Source: Craspedostauros australis
Taxonomy: Eukaryota; Bacillariophyta; Bacillariophyceae; Mastogloiales; Achnanthaceae
DNA: 64,000 nt
NCBI GenBank assembly: GCA_026770025.1
Contig: JAMXDE010000038.1
Coordinates: 434,001 to 498,000 of the forward strand
Direction of reading: 5' to 3'
Within the stretch, counting starts at the first letter, position 1. The number at the start of each line of letters is the position of its first letter. The notes below the pieces were generated by a model, which had not been told where the DNA came from, made no database searches, and saw only the letters and a program-made list of their open reading frames with translations. The position numbers and the translations under genes are program-made. Positions 11,427 through 23,369 of this stretch are shown here, piece after piece.

Positions 11427-12155
11427 CTTGCGGCACTGCTGTAATCGCTTTCTTTCTCTCAATGGTGCTATGGTATTGCTGTGTGTGGTATTGCTGTGTA
11501 TGGTATTGCTTGATCTGTCTTTGTGAGCTCTTGATGGGCAGTAAACTCCGACAGAGTTCAGGTTTGGTTGTGCACACAAGGCAGGGAGCGATCGTGGACT
11601 TCTCTTGTGCTGGTGATTTGCGGACGAAGGAACAACGTGGAGAGAGAGAGTCGCGATTCTCCATCCATTTCCGTGATGTTGGATTCGGATGAGTCAGAAT
11701 CGAATCACGACGAATGCTGTGGAGAAATACGAATGCACCGACCTCTCCGACTCAACTCAGATCTTTCTGACATCTGCCTGTGTCACACAGAACACAAATT
11801 GCCCAATCAGATGAATCCAATCAATGTCCATTCACGTCTCGATGACCCCATCCGCTGGAAAGATCACGAAATGACCAGACCCTTCGCATCGTTCGTTCTT
11901 TGTCTGTTTGGCTCTTTGCGGAACTTGTGTGTGTGGGAAAGGAAGCAGAAGCGGTGAGCAATCAACGACCAACGACCAACGACCAACGATGCAAGGGAGA
12001 GAAGAGAAGGGAAGGGCAAACAATCCGAACGCGCAACCTTCACACACACAGAGCTGCATGTGCATCAGTGCACGACCAGAGAGAGAGAAAGAAACCAGCA
12101 AGCGAACACAAATAAATCAGAGTAAAGCAAAATCAAATCAAAATCAACTGCAACC
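11427..12155. other. Divergent promoter/leader region
   Basis: Shared upstream region of the minus gene starting at 11426 and the plus gene starting at 12156. Near 11460-11510 there are repeated TATTGCTGTGTGTGG-like words. Near 11965-11990 a 7-bp CAACGAC repeat leads into the CA-rich leader of the plus-strand gene. Confidence 0.5.
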
Positions 12156-13231
12156 ATGGATCATTTGGAACCACAGATCGTCGGCCTGGAGCGCTCCTTG
12201 ATGGTCAAGGTCAAGACCTTGGATCGGTGAGTGTCACTACCAGCTGCTCAGCGATGGATATGGTCTGCGTTGTCCTTGTTTCGCTTGTCTGTGGGATACG
12301 CATGGAGGCATGTATCCGCATGTGAACCTGCTTGTCTCGTTGTTGTTGCTTTCTTGATGGATGGACTGGAGTTCGCATGGTTCTTTCCGCATCTTCGACT
12401 TGGCAGCGATGGTGGGCGTGTCGAAGATAAACTGCAGCGGCTGGAAGAATGGAGGTTTGCGGATCTCTTGGAGGATTGCACTCGGATTCGAATGGAACGG
12501 TGGCATGGCTGCCACGAACGACGACGATGTTGGTGCGGACATTGCAGATTGGTCACGACGAGCAGAAGCGCAAGAAGAGATCGAAGACGAGGAGGCATAC
12601 GCATCGTGCGGGTTCATCATTCGGGTCCTTCATGGAGGCTTGATTCGGGAATCGCGGGTGCAGCGTGCTTGTGACCTCGTTGGGGACCGCCTTGTCGCCG
12701 CAAATCTACCGCCAATTCAACGACAACATGACCGTGATCCAGAGGCACGCAAGCCAAGTTTTGCGTTGCAGCCACCACCGCCAGTTTGATTGCGAGATGT
12801 GGCAGCCACCCTTGATGGTACCCAGGGTCGTATGTTCAAGGCTTTGCGTAATTGTATGCGTCTACACATGAGAGTCACCAACCCCCCAACAAACATCTCA
12901 CAATGAACTGCCACAATCAACTGCCACGCATCGTGCCCAACTCCGCTGCTCTCTCTCCGTACCCGTATTATTCTCTCTATCCAAACGCCAAATCCCAAAT
13001 GACGTCGGTTGACAAACGCGCAGTCTTAGCAAGGAATTGACAGAGGCCAAGAACAAGCAGTCTGACAAGTCCCTTGCCTCCGACAAGAAGACCTTCCTCA
13101 AGGTCCAGATCCCAAAGCTGGAGAAGGAGATCAAGTCCACCAAGAAGAAGGTCATCGACCTGTTGGATGCCGAGGAATTGGACCCACGAGGAGAGTACTA
13201 CGTGTTGGGAAAGAAGCTGACCAAGAAGTAA
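12156..13231 (+). CDS. Small coiled-coil protein, two exons (12156-12226, 13030-13231)
   Basis: Exon 1 (71 bases) ends at GGATCG with donor GTGAGT at 12227. Exon 2 begins at 13030 after the acceptor TCTTAG, giving the split codon CG/C (Arg). The predicted protein has 90 residues and is highly charged and helical: MDHLEPQIVGLERSL, then KVKTLDRKELTEAKNKQSD, a Lys-rich segment with KLEKEIKSTKKKVIDLLDAEE, and a short tail LDPRGEYYVLGKKLTKK. I do not recognise the family. The structure suggests a small coiled-coil subunit or chaperone-like helix bundle, which is only a guess. The 803-base intron is almost three times the coding length and holds no gene I can support. The leader before the ATG is CAA/AAATCA-rich like those of neighbouring genes. 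Confidence 0.7.
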
Positions 13232-13949
13232 GCGACTATTCCCTGCATCGTCATGCGTGCGCAACTTCGTTAGAGCAGTGACGGCTGCAGCGGAAGCGTC
13301 GGCAACTGCAAGCATACCAAGAACAATGACAGCGACACCAACCAACTCTACATAACAAGCCGGATTATATGTATAGCACAGTTTCGATGTGATGATACGA
13401 GTACGACGATGCATTTTGCAAGAGTATCTCCTGCTTACTTGCGGACCATCCAGCCGTATCTTTAGTGACATAGTAGGAGGCTCGAGGATTGCATACTGTT
13501 GCAAGAAGCATCTCCTCCTTCTCCTTCTCATGCCCACTTCGCCTTGAGGTAGATCTCTTGGCCATTGAGATGGGTGGAGGAGTTCATGGATGAGCATCGT
13601 TCAATACAGTTTCGTTGCGCCTTTAGATTAAACTATGGAGTTCCATGGCGCTACGAATACGTGCATCCTCGCGCCGCATGGGTGATGGTGGCCAACCACC
13701 GATCGTGCGTCTGTACGGTGGTTCTGATTGATTTTCGGCTAAAAACAAAGCGGCTCACCGTGTCCTCAGGACGGGTGGCACGAAAAAATCTTCACAACTT
13801 CCACTGATGGCATCATAATTCATCAGCCCTTTTCTGCAGCAACAGTAATCACAGCGTATTAGACGATCTATTCTATTCTATTAATAGAATATTATATTCT
13901 ATTAGAATACATTAATATAATATATATTGCACTGTCCACGATAACAATC
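13232..13949. other. Intergenic region with AT-rich promoter of PP2C gene
   Basis: No gene seen. It contains a TACGAGTA word at 13396 and the palindromic AT tract listed separately. Confidence 0.5.
13862..13930. promoter_or_regulatory. AT-rich palindromic tract upstream of PP2C start
   Basis: About 70 bases that are nearly all A/T apart from TTC/GAA words. They contain the perfect palindrome TTCTATTAATAGAA and a second, related TATTCTATTAGAATA arm pair. The tract ends 20 bases before the ATG at 13950, so it is probably core promoter and/or a very short leader. This gene lacks the CA-rich leader seen elsewhere. Confidence 0.45.
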
Positions 13950-15332
13950 ATGAAGGCCACCACACCAACGCTGGTGCTAGCCATGGTGCTGTTGATATCA
14001 CTGCCATGCATCCTCGCAGACTCACAGACCCCAAGCAACGCAGGAAGCAACGCGGCAAAGCAACCAGCATCCGCAACAACCTCCAAGACCTCCATCCCCC
14101 TGAGCGCCGATGGGGACTGTCTCAGCCATGGCTGTCCTTTGCTGCCGCTGGACCTCGGTTCGAAGACCGTGCAGACCGCCACGGACATGCTGCGCGACGG
14201 GAAACACACCAGCCTCGCTGCCGAGCTGTCCCTCGCGGCTCTGTCCACGGGAGGCTCCCAAAACCAGACCGTCATGACGCTGTGCGGATACAAGGGCGGT
14301 TCGCGCGCGCATCAGATCAACCAGGATCGCGCCGTCGTCTACGATCCCTTGCGCTTGGCGGTGCCGGGATTCTCACGATTCGTCGGCGTCTTTGATGGCC
14401 ACGGCCGATCGGGAGAGATCACGTCGCAACATGCCATGGTCGAGATCCCCAAACGACTCTCGCAGCGATTGGCGCAGATCGAGGACGTGCACAATGCCGA
14501 CGCCGTGGCCCAATTGCTGCAGGACATCTTCGTCGACGTCGATCGCACGGACCCGACGCGCGGGATGGGCGGTTCGACGGCGTCGTGTATCGTGCAGATA
14601 GATGATCGCTTTTACATCGCCAACACGGGCGACAGCACGTCCTTCGTCGTCGCCATCGTGCGCGGCATGTGGGTGCAGGTCGTGGCCGAATCGGCACCGC
14701 ATAAACCCGATGATCCCGACGAGAAGGCCCGTATCGAAGCGGCGGGCGGATACGTGCATATGCCCAAATCGCCGAACGAGGATGTGCCGCGCGTTTATCA
14801 CGTCGATGAACAAGGCTATCTGCAGTACGGGTTGGCGATGAGTCGATCGATCGGCGATCATGCCGTCGTGGGTGCGACGCCCGTGCCGACCGTGACGCAG
14901 TTTGATGTCGATGGTCTGCGGCAGATCGCGCTGGATCTCATGGACGATACATGTTCCGCGGATTATCTTACGCAGCAGGAACGTGCGCGGTGTCTCGACT
15001 TTACGGCCGACGATATCGAGCTCTTCAGAGTCAGCATGACGGACGGCATGGCGGATTACCTTGGCGTGGAAGAGGTGGCGGCCTCGATGGCCAACGCGTT
15101 CCTGGGTCTTCGGCATCCGCATGTGGCGGCGCAGGATCTCGTGCAGAAAGCCGCGAGTATGTGGAACAGGGATCATCACAACTCCTACCGCGATGACATT
15201 GCTATTGCGGCGTGCAAGTTCACCGAAGTGGAGGCCGACTCGCGCAACGATAACGAAAACAACGACAACAACGACAACAATGTCGGCAACGACAACGATG
15301 GTTCGGACGATGCATCAAAGGATGAGCTATGA
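13950..15332 (+). CDS. PP2C-type Ser/Thr phosphatase, secretory pathway, C-terminal KDEL
   Basis: Predicted 460-residue single-exon protein. Residues 1-23 are a clear signal peptide (hydrophobic LVLAMVLLISLPCILA). PP2C metal and phosphate motifs follow in order: INQDRAVV, VGVFDGHGRSGE at about residue 146, GGSTASCIV, FYIANTGDST, HKPDDPDEKARIEAAGGYV, LAMSRSIGD, and MTDGMADYL in place of the usual SDGLWD. The end of the domain is DDIAIAACKF. The metal-binding Asp residues appear to be present, so it should be an active Mn/Mg-dependent phosphatase. A low-complexity Asn/Asp tail ends in KDEL, the canonical ER-retrieval signal. The inference is an ER-lumen protein phosphatase, which is unusual for this family. 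It is convergent with the UBR gene. Confidence 0.9.
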   Translation: MKATTPTLVLAMVLLISLPCILADSQTPSNAGSNAAKQPASATTSKTSIPLSADGDCLSHGCPLLPLDLGSKTVQTATDMLRDGKHTSLAAELSLAALSTGGSQNQTVMTLCGYKGGSRAHQINQDRAVVYDPLRLAVPGFSRFVGVFDGHGRSGEITSQHAMVEIPKRLSQRLAQIEDVHNADAVAQLLQDIFVDVDRTDPTRGMGGSTASCIVQIDDRFYIANTGDSTSFVVAIVRGMWVQVVAESAPHKPDDPDEKARIEAAGGYVHMPKSPNEDVPRVYHVDEQGYLQYGLAMSRSIGDHAVVGATPVPTVTQFDVDGLRQIALDLMDDTCSADYLTQQERARCLDFTADDIELFRVSMTDGMADYLGVEEVAASMANAFLGLRHPHVAAQDLVQKAASMWNRDHHNSYRDDIAIAACKFTEVEADSRNDNENNDNNDNNVGNDNDGSDDASKDEL

Positions 15333-15652
15333 TGTGGCAGAAGCAGCACACGTACAAGCGCTAGAGTAGCCCGTAGTACGAGTATGTATGATGTGGAAGC
15401 AACATAGATCTATGTAGTGCTAACTTGTGTATGGTATTCATAGCCTGGGATAGTATGGTATTATGTGGATACTGCGTCAATCTGCTTGCATGTGGTTGCT
15501 TGTCTTGACTTGTCTCGTTTTGTTAACGTACGCTGTATATGCATGGTTGCTGTGTCGGCTTGTACATTCCATTCCTTTCTCTCACTCACTCTCTCTCTCT
15601 TTCTTGCGTCCACCTTCTCGTCGTGTGCAGGTACGAGTACGTTGCGCAAGCC
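15333..15652. other. Convergent 3' region between PP2C and UBR genes
   Basis: A 320-base tail-to-tail spacer with two TACGAGTA words (15377, 15632) and a CT run near 15586-15601. No gene. Confidence 0.5.
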
Positions 15653-18600
15653 TTAATAGAAATCTTGGAGAATGATCTGCCGCGAACTGGCGCGTTCCGC
15701 GAGCACCATCTGGCGGACGGTATGACCCGACCACACCTCGTGGAAGTGACCGTAACGATCGAGATCGAGGTTTAATGGGCGGCCTCGGTACTGCGGTGTC
15801 TCGCCGTGACTGTCCACGTACGGACTGTAGATGTACGCCGCCTTGCTGTTGTGCATGATGAGCCCGCTGCATTCCTGCAAGAGGAAGAACACGCCGGCGC
15901 CTGCGCCGCACTTGTACGAATGCTGCGTGCATTCGCCGTGTCCGCCCGCATTCAGAACCTCCCCGCAGACCAAGCAGACGGCTGTTTGCTCGGACTCTGG
16001 GAGGAGCTGTCCCAGCTCGGCGTACAGATCGGTGTACGAGGTTGGCATCATTGAGATGCGCGGCTTGGCGTGCGAGCTGTCCATGGATTCGGCCGTGTAG
16101 CCACCCAGAAGCGGGACGCACTTTTTGGATGTCAACGTCACGAGGCCCAGAGAGGGGCGTTGGAACTTGGCCAGCTGATCGCCCGGCGAGCTGCCGGAGG
16201 AGGACTGGATCGGGTCGATCTCCATCGGCACCGCGTCGCCATCCTGCGGCTTGTCGTCGACCGGCGTGTCCATCTTCTCGTTGCCTCGCTTGGACGGCTT
16301 GGTGTCGTCATCGACGAAGGGCTTGCACGATTCCATCGGCCAGTCAAACACGCGGTATCCCTGGGTTCGGAACAAACGGCTGTTCACCACCGTGCCCGTG
16401 CCAGAGATGATTTCGCTTGGCAGCGTCGACATCTTCAGGTGCTCGATTGACACCTTGTACCAGTTGGAGACGATCTCTCGCACCGTGTCGGATTGCAGCA
16501 TGTCAGTCATCGTGTCCAACCCGAAGAACACACGGAGCTTCTCCAGGCAGTCCAAGTTCTTATCGCCACAATCCGGATTCGTCGTCGACGACATGTGCTG
16601 TTGATTCTGCCCAAACCGACGCACGACGCCAGGTAGCAGGATCTGCACGATGATGCCGAAGTCGGACAGGAAGGAACATCCAGCAGCTGCGGCAACCTTC
16701 CACCCTTCGTGGAACCGCTCCACGATGGCATTCTCAACATGCTCATTGTCCGGCACGTCCGTTGCGTGCGCAGCGCGTTCATCTGCTTGCAATGCAGTTT
16801 GCAACAGGGTCAGGCAGGCCAGGATCCAAGTGTTCACCACGTGCGATCCGCTTGCAGGAGTCTGCTCCTGCTTGGTGCGAATCTTGCCCAACGTCTTGAT
16901 GACGAACGGAACGATGTCGACTCTGGGGACGTTGTTGAGGCCGCTCATCTCGATCTTGCCCAGCAATATCTGCAGCGTGCGAGCCACCCAACCGAGCTGA
17001 AGGAAGCCTTCGCAGTCTTCCGCGACGGAGTCGGTCGGTTCCTTGCTCACGCGATGATCCGACACGAAGCTTCCGCGTCGCGAGAATGGCACAGGCCACA
17101 CCACCTCGAGGGAATCACTGCGAGCTCTGGCTCGTCCGCAGGATGCGCACAGCGCCGCCACGATGTGCGTCAGAACGTGCCCGTACAGGATGGGGAAGGT
17201 GATCGGCGATCGATGGTGCCGCACGGAGCTGCCAGGCGCAAAAGTCATGCCCTTCCCGACAGGGAATTGCATCACGAGTTGCACGAGATCAGCTGCGACA
17301 GCTCCAGCTGCCGCCGTGACTGCCAGTCCCAAGTATCGGATCTTGCCGAGTCTGCCGTTGAAGGGTTGGTAACCATCATCCTCCTCGGCGGACGGCTCCT
17401 TCATGATGATCAGCTGGCCGTTGTACAGAGTTTCCGCGATACCGAATTTGGAGTACAGCGATTCGATGGTTTCGTCCGACTTTGGTGTGCGAGCAACGTC
17501 GTTGGATGTGGCATCGATAGCAGGTTTCAACAGTCGCTGCGCTTCACGCAATTCGCAGACGGAGCTGTAGGTGAACGCCTGGATGGACATCAGCAACTTC
17601 GAGAGGAGCTTTTCGCGAGACAGCTCCTGCCTCTGGTTGTCCGAAAGGGGAGTCGAGAATACGCAGGATGGCCAGTCCGTGGGTTCCTTTCCCGCGAACC
17701 GGTTGGCCATGTTGAATGTGTACTTCTCCACGATGTAGTGTCGGAATTCTCCAAAGTCGTTGTGCAGATTCTCGTCGCCTAATCGCTTGCCGTCGGCTCG
17801 GTAGGAGATGTCGCTGACCTGATCCATGAATCGCCGCCACACCAATGTTTCACCCGATGTGTCGGACGAGCCCGATCGTCGGGAGACTTGGGCCTCTTGA
17901 CCTCCCGCGGCACCGGAAGTACCACCACCTGCCGAATCTCGCGATCGCATCCTTCGCTTCATGAAGCGAGGTGTTTTCATCATGGCATTCCAAGCAGCGT
18001 ACAGGTCCTTCTTGCGTAATGATCTCACACTTCGCCGCCTCGACATCGCCAGGCTCCCGCCGCGCTTGAGACCATCGGTCCTGGTCTCTTCCAGCTGCAT
18101 TGGCGGGGTCAGCATGTCATCGTGCAGGATCTGGTCGATGCCTGAGTTAACGAAAGCGGAATGGCCGTCCCACGTCGCGCTTTGGATGTGCTTTGAGACC
18201 CACCACGGAGTTGTAACGAGAAAGTCATGCAGCTTTTGCCCCGTTATCTGTTTGACGTTCGCATCCTCGTTTGAGTGTTCTGATGAGGTTTGCATCTCGG
18301 TGATGGGATGGCACACGGTGCTGTCCAACCATGCGACGCCGACATCGATAAATGGAACAAGGCAGTTGCTCAGGCGCTGGCAGAACGGACAACGGAACTC
18401 GTCACGCTTCGTGATGATGCGGTCTTCTCTGTGCGAGACGGATGCGAGATAAGATTCCCAGCACTCGCTGTGCACTGCGTGGCCACAAAGCGTGACGTGC
18501 GTGCCGACGAAACGCCGCACAGGGTTCAGTTGGGAGTAGAAATCGCTGGACGGTGGTGGTCCTCCACCACCCTTCAATATCGTGCTGGCTTGGATGTAGC

Positions 18601-21600
18601 CCACGAATGCAAGTGCGTTGCTGCCCTCATTCCGCCGCCGCCTGCTCTTACGGTGGCTAAACTCTTCGGTGTCCCTCGTCCTGACCTCCGCATTGGGATC
18701 GTCGTTGCAAATGATGCACTGCGGTCTGCATTTCAGCAATCTCGGCGGCGTCATGGTGTCTTCCTTCGTTCCCACGCTGGCGTCCGGCGAAAGCAGCTGT
18801 GACATAGGAGTGCCCTTATCGCCATCCGATCCGGACTGTTGACTGGACGCGAAGCTTTGCGCTGAACCGAAGCTGCCCTGCCGGCTGCGAATGGGTGTGC
18901 CAGGAGTGCTGGGCGTCTTGGGATCGCTGTCCACCATGGCATCGCTGTCGTTACCGAGCTCGGTCCCCATCATGGAAGCGAACTTTGCCGCCTGCGCCTT
19001 GACGCGTTGCATCGCTTTTTGCTTAGCAATTCGCTTCCTACGTTCGATGTCGGACTCCTTGCTTTTGCTCGATGCACCGCCCGCTGTCTCCATGGTCTGA
19101 TCTGTACCCAGCACCTCGCGCGCTCTGGGGCTGTGGTTGACAGCAAATTCGCAAACCCAAGCAGCACCGCTGCGAACGACATTATCCTGAGCGACGAACG
19201 ATCCAACCACGCCTCCGTCCTTGGCCAATCGCTGCAGCAGCTGCAACGTCGTCTCCTCGCCTTCGTAATACGGATCCGCCATGAGCTCTGCTGGGTTGGA
19301 CAAGAGAGCCGCTTCCACCCATTCCTTTGCTGTGGGTGATCCCACGGAGAAATCGGCAAAAATGCTTCCGGCGGAACCACCGCCCTTCGATCGCCATTCT
19401 GTGTCCGTCGAGGTTGCATCTTGCCACGCGAATGCTCCCAGAGTCAGCAGATGCACCGTCCTCGCGAGCGCGGTCTCGCTCCTGTCCGGGCTTTCGTACG
19501 CCACTGCACCTGGGAAGCCGGATGCATTCTTCGACTTCTTGACATCTCGACAATGCATGTGGATGATTCTGTACGCTATCGCCATCATCGTGGCATCGCA
19601 TGGTACGTCTCGACGCAGACGCACGAATGTGACATGGCTGTCGATCGGCCTGGGAGCCAATGGCTTTGCGGGTATGCCGAACAGCGGCTTCTCTGCGACA
19701 GCCTTCTTGTTCTTCGTCGGATCTGGACGATTCTCGGCCGCTGTCTGATGTGCTCGGAGACTGATGTGGAAGAAGTTTGGATCGTAATAGTCCCACACGT
19801 GTTCCCGAAGCCGCCACTTATCTGGTTGCATCTTGCCACGGCTCGACTTGCGGTCGGCCACATCCGCCAGAACCGCCTCGAGGGCGGCTCCAGTGGCGTC
19901 GTCGGGGTTGACGGTCTTGCCTTCCTCGCTCAGCAGCATGTTGTCCCAGTGACTCAGCACATGGTGGACCTCCGCCAGCTCGCTGTGCGTCTTGTGCCCC
20001 GACGCCAACCGATGCACAACTTCACGCCTCAGCCTGGACTTCGCCTGCGCGATGTGCATGTCCTTTGTGGATGGTGGTGTTGGTGGGAGCTCCACCATGA
20101 AGATGATCATGATGTGCAAGAATTCCTCCAACAACAGCAACGACGATGCCGGGTCGCGTGCCGTCGAGTAGGTGGTGGGAAGCGGTGTTTCCGTCGCTGC
20201 GTTTGCCTTCACCTCTAAATCGAACCAACCCATCTCCGCCTCCTTCATGTACTTGGAGCGATTCAACTGCGGTGCCATGACAAATCCAGCGAATTCGAAC
20301 ACGCCCAGTCGATGCAACAGCAGGTGCACGAAGAATGAGATGCCGACATCGGACGAAGGTCTCGATTCTCCCTGGTGTAACGAACGTCCCAGGACGGCGA
20401 ACTGCGACAACAGCAGATCCGCGTCTCTCATGGACCGGCAGAAGGGTGGTTCGGCATAATTCAGCACCTGGTCATTCAAACCTGGACCGTTGCGTCGCCA
20501 CAGGCTAGCACGGACCTGCGCCGAACATGACAAGACCAGCAGCGGGAATTCCATCAGGCCGGTGAACATGCGGTCCGTCTGGACGACATCCAGATTGCTC
20601 GTGATCTTGTCCATGAGATCCTGCGCGCCATCCGATCGTAGGCAGACTTCACGCAAGCACGCCGCGACGAATCGATGCAACGGAAGGTGAAACGAGAATG
20701 GTGTGACCTGCGAGATCGGCATCGCCCGGTACGCCGTCGCCGTGCCTTTGGAGGCAGCGACCGTGGAGAATGGAAGGCTCGCCGATTTGCGTTTGTATCC
20801 CTCCATGGACGGGCTGTGGGCGTTGGGTTGGTAATGCATCATCTCGCGTTGCTGCCACGGTACCAGCCCCGTCGTGATCACATGCAGCGTCAGATCGGCG
20901 CATGGCATGAGGTTCCGCGACAGGGTCGAATTGGGATCCTGGATGGGCGACGGATCGCTGTCATCCCACGCCAGCAGGCGTTCGAAGAGGCTGCCCAGCG
21001 ATATGGATGCATTGAAGGCTCCGACCCATTCACGGACCTCCTGCGACACGTGCGCTTGCGTAAAGTCACGCCAAACCTGCGGATCCATGAGTTGTCCCAG
21101 CGCGAGAGATGCGATCCAGTCCTTGAGGAAGCTTCCCGATTGCGATGCGAAGAGGCGTGGCATTCCCTTGACGTTGAGGACGCACTTGAGATCCGATATG
21201 CACGGCGAGTACCGCCTGTGAGCCAGAACGAAGTGACTTGGATTCAATCGTCTGCTGGATCCTGCGACCATCGCGTTGTCCGATGTTTGCTGCTGCCTCG
21301 CTCCGGCCAATAACGCTGCCGAGGGAGACGGAACTTCCAAGGTGGACTCCTGCAGAGTCTGCAGCAACGACCGTCCGAGCTTGCCCAGCAAATCTCGCCC
21401 TTGCACCAAATCCACGACGTACGTGACGCGGTTCAAGAATTGCACGCTGAGCGCGTAGCCGCTCCGTTCCAGCACGCCCATTCCCTTTGCGTACTCCGAG
21501 GTGACCATCTGGTAGGTGTCGCAGTAAGCCTCCGCGAGATGGCTCTTGAAGGTGGGAACTGCCAATAGAGTGAGGAGAAGCGAATGCCAGTGCTTCGTGA

Positions 21601-23369
21601 TGCGGGAGTTGAGTTTGAAATCCGCCAGTAGCAATGGCACGAGATGCTGTTCGGGGCGTATGGATTCCGCGACCTTCTGACAGAGCGGATCGCAGGATCT
21701 TGCCAGACAGATGAGCCACTGCAGGGTGGCCACGGCACGTTGTTCCGATTTGAGCTCGTCGAGGGTGAGGATGGAGCAGTGCAGCTTGTGATTCTTGCTG
21801 AGGATGTCCGCCTTTTCGAGCATGATGTTGCCCACCCTGGATGCTGCCTGCGCATCAAATCCGTCCATCCAGAGACGCGCCTGGTCGACGCCGCATTCCG
21901 ACACCAGCTCCATCGTGCCCCACACCACCAGCTGGCCGTACTTGCGCAACGCCGTGACGATGCTCTTGAGGATGCTGTTGGCGGAAAATAACGTGGAGTT
22001 GCCGAGCAATTGGTAGAGAGCCTCGCTGTACTGCGATGAGGAATGGATGTCATCCGAATACAACACAAGGTATAGACCGCCGCCGGCTCTGCCCAGACGC
22101 CCCAACCGCTCTCCCTCCGACATTTCGGCACCGATGCTGACATTGTTGTTGTTGTTGTTGTTGTTGTTGTCGCTGGTGTCCTTGGATGACGTCAATGGCA
22201 GACTGAATGAGAATTTTCCGCTCCGATTCTTTTTGCTGGAGCTCGCGGCGCTGGGATCAAACCTGCCATGAGCATCTGCTGCTGCCGCCGCCACGGTTGC
22301 CTCGACGGAAGAATCACTGGCGTTGCTGGGCGCAGTGGGTATGGCCGGCACGCTTGGCCTGTGCGCTCTGGTATGTCCCTTCTGTGCCGTCTCGGCGACG
22401 GTGGAGACCATCCAGTCCATGATGGCAGGCACGATGCCCTGCACGCGTCGGATCATGCCCGAATCCAGGGGACCATTCTGTGAATCGTCTGTGGCCGCTG
22501 ACGAAGCCGGACCGTGGTGGGGACAGAACCCCTGCGGGTCCCAGGCGTCTGGATCGCCGCAGTCGCAGCAACCGCCAGCTTGGGCGTGGTAGAAGGCAAC
22601 ATCATGACCTTCGTGGTTGCTTGCGGTGAAGCAGGCATGGCACAAGACGCAGGTTTCGTCGGCTTGGCACGTTCCTGTCGCGATGTGAATGGAAGTGAGA
22701 ATGTAGTGAAAATGAGGATGAAATGAGAATGTGAGCGCAAGTGGTTGTCTGAAAGCAATGAGGATGCTTTGCATGAAATCCTCAACAACACATTGACAAC
22801 ACTTTGACAAACGCTGACAATGTTGGACACTGTCCATGCGATGAAGACTTACTGCAGACCCAAACAATGTCATTGCGCTTGAAGGGATGTTGGCACACCC
22901 TGCGCGGCACGCCCTTGCACAGCTCCTCCAAGGATGACACGGCTATGCGCGAGGACGAGTAGGGCGTCCCCGTGACCACGGAGGTCATCTTGGACGTGAG
23001 AGGGTTTAGGTATTGCAATTCCATCTCCATCTTCTCGTATCCCTTGAGCTCGTCCAACGCCTGCGTCAGGTAGCGCGGACCCAGGATGGGTCGCAGCAGC
23101 GACTGCAACTCGCCGAGGATGGGCGTGTCCTCCGCGATGTTCTGCAGCGAGACGACGGACGGAATGGGCGCAAGGAAGGTGGGCGGACTGCGCAGCAATT
23201 CCGATGTTTCCTGGAAGGCCTTCGACTCATGGTCGCCCGCATGCAGCGACGCCTGTTTCTGGCTCTCTTTCGTTCGATTGTGGTTGGCCGTGGCCTTGCG
23301 CTCAAAGTCCTCGTCGCTGGGGTACGCCTCGTCCGCGGAGATCGAGACGGACATGTTGTCAGCCGCCAT
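15653..23369 (-). CDS. UBR-type E3 ubiquitin ligase (N-recognin), two exons (22853-23369, 15653-22674)
   Basis: Exon 1 runs from ATG 23369 to 22853 (donor GTAAGT). A 178-base intron (22675-22852) ends ACAG. Splicing makes an AGA codon and completes the UBR box as IVWVC-R-TCQADETCVLC; without it the zinc ligands are split. The product is about 2512 residues. The UBR box lies at about 155-228 (CCDCGDPDAW, CPHH) and recognises N-degrons. A ClpS-like region follows (LVLYSDDIHSSSQYSEALYQLLG). An atypical RING with a long insertion spans about 1487-1600 (CIICND; LCGHAVHSECW; CPFCQRL). A C-terminal Cys/His UBR-family cap sits at about 2400-2512 (CLVCGE..HSYKCGAGAG). This order matches UBR1/2-like ligases. 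A poly-Asn run of nine (GTT repeats) lies in the linker after the UBR box. The leader is CA-rich. It is expected to act in the cytosol or nucleus in the N-degron pathway. Confidence 0.92.
22143..22170. repeat. GTT trinucleotide run encoding poly-Asn in the UBR gene
   Basis: Nine consecutive Asn codons in the linker after the ClpS-like/UBR region. The run keeps the reading frame. Confidence 0.85.

Noticed and set aside
10425..11444. 339-codon frame antisense to the thioredoxin-PUB gene
   Set aside because: Shadow of Ala- and Glu-rich coding on the other strand.
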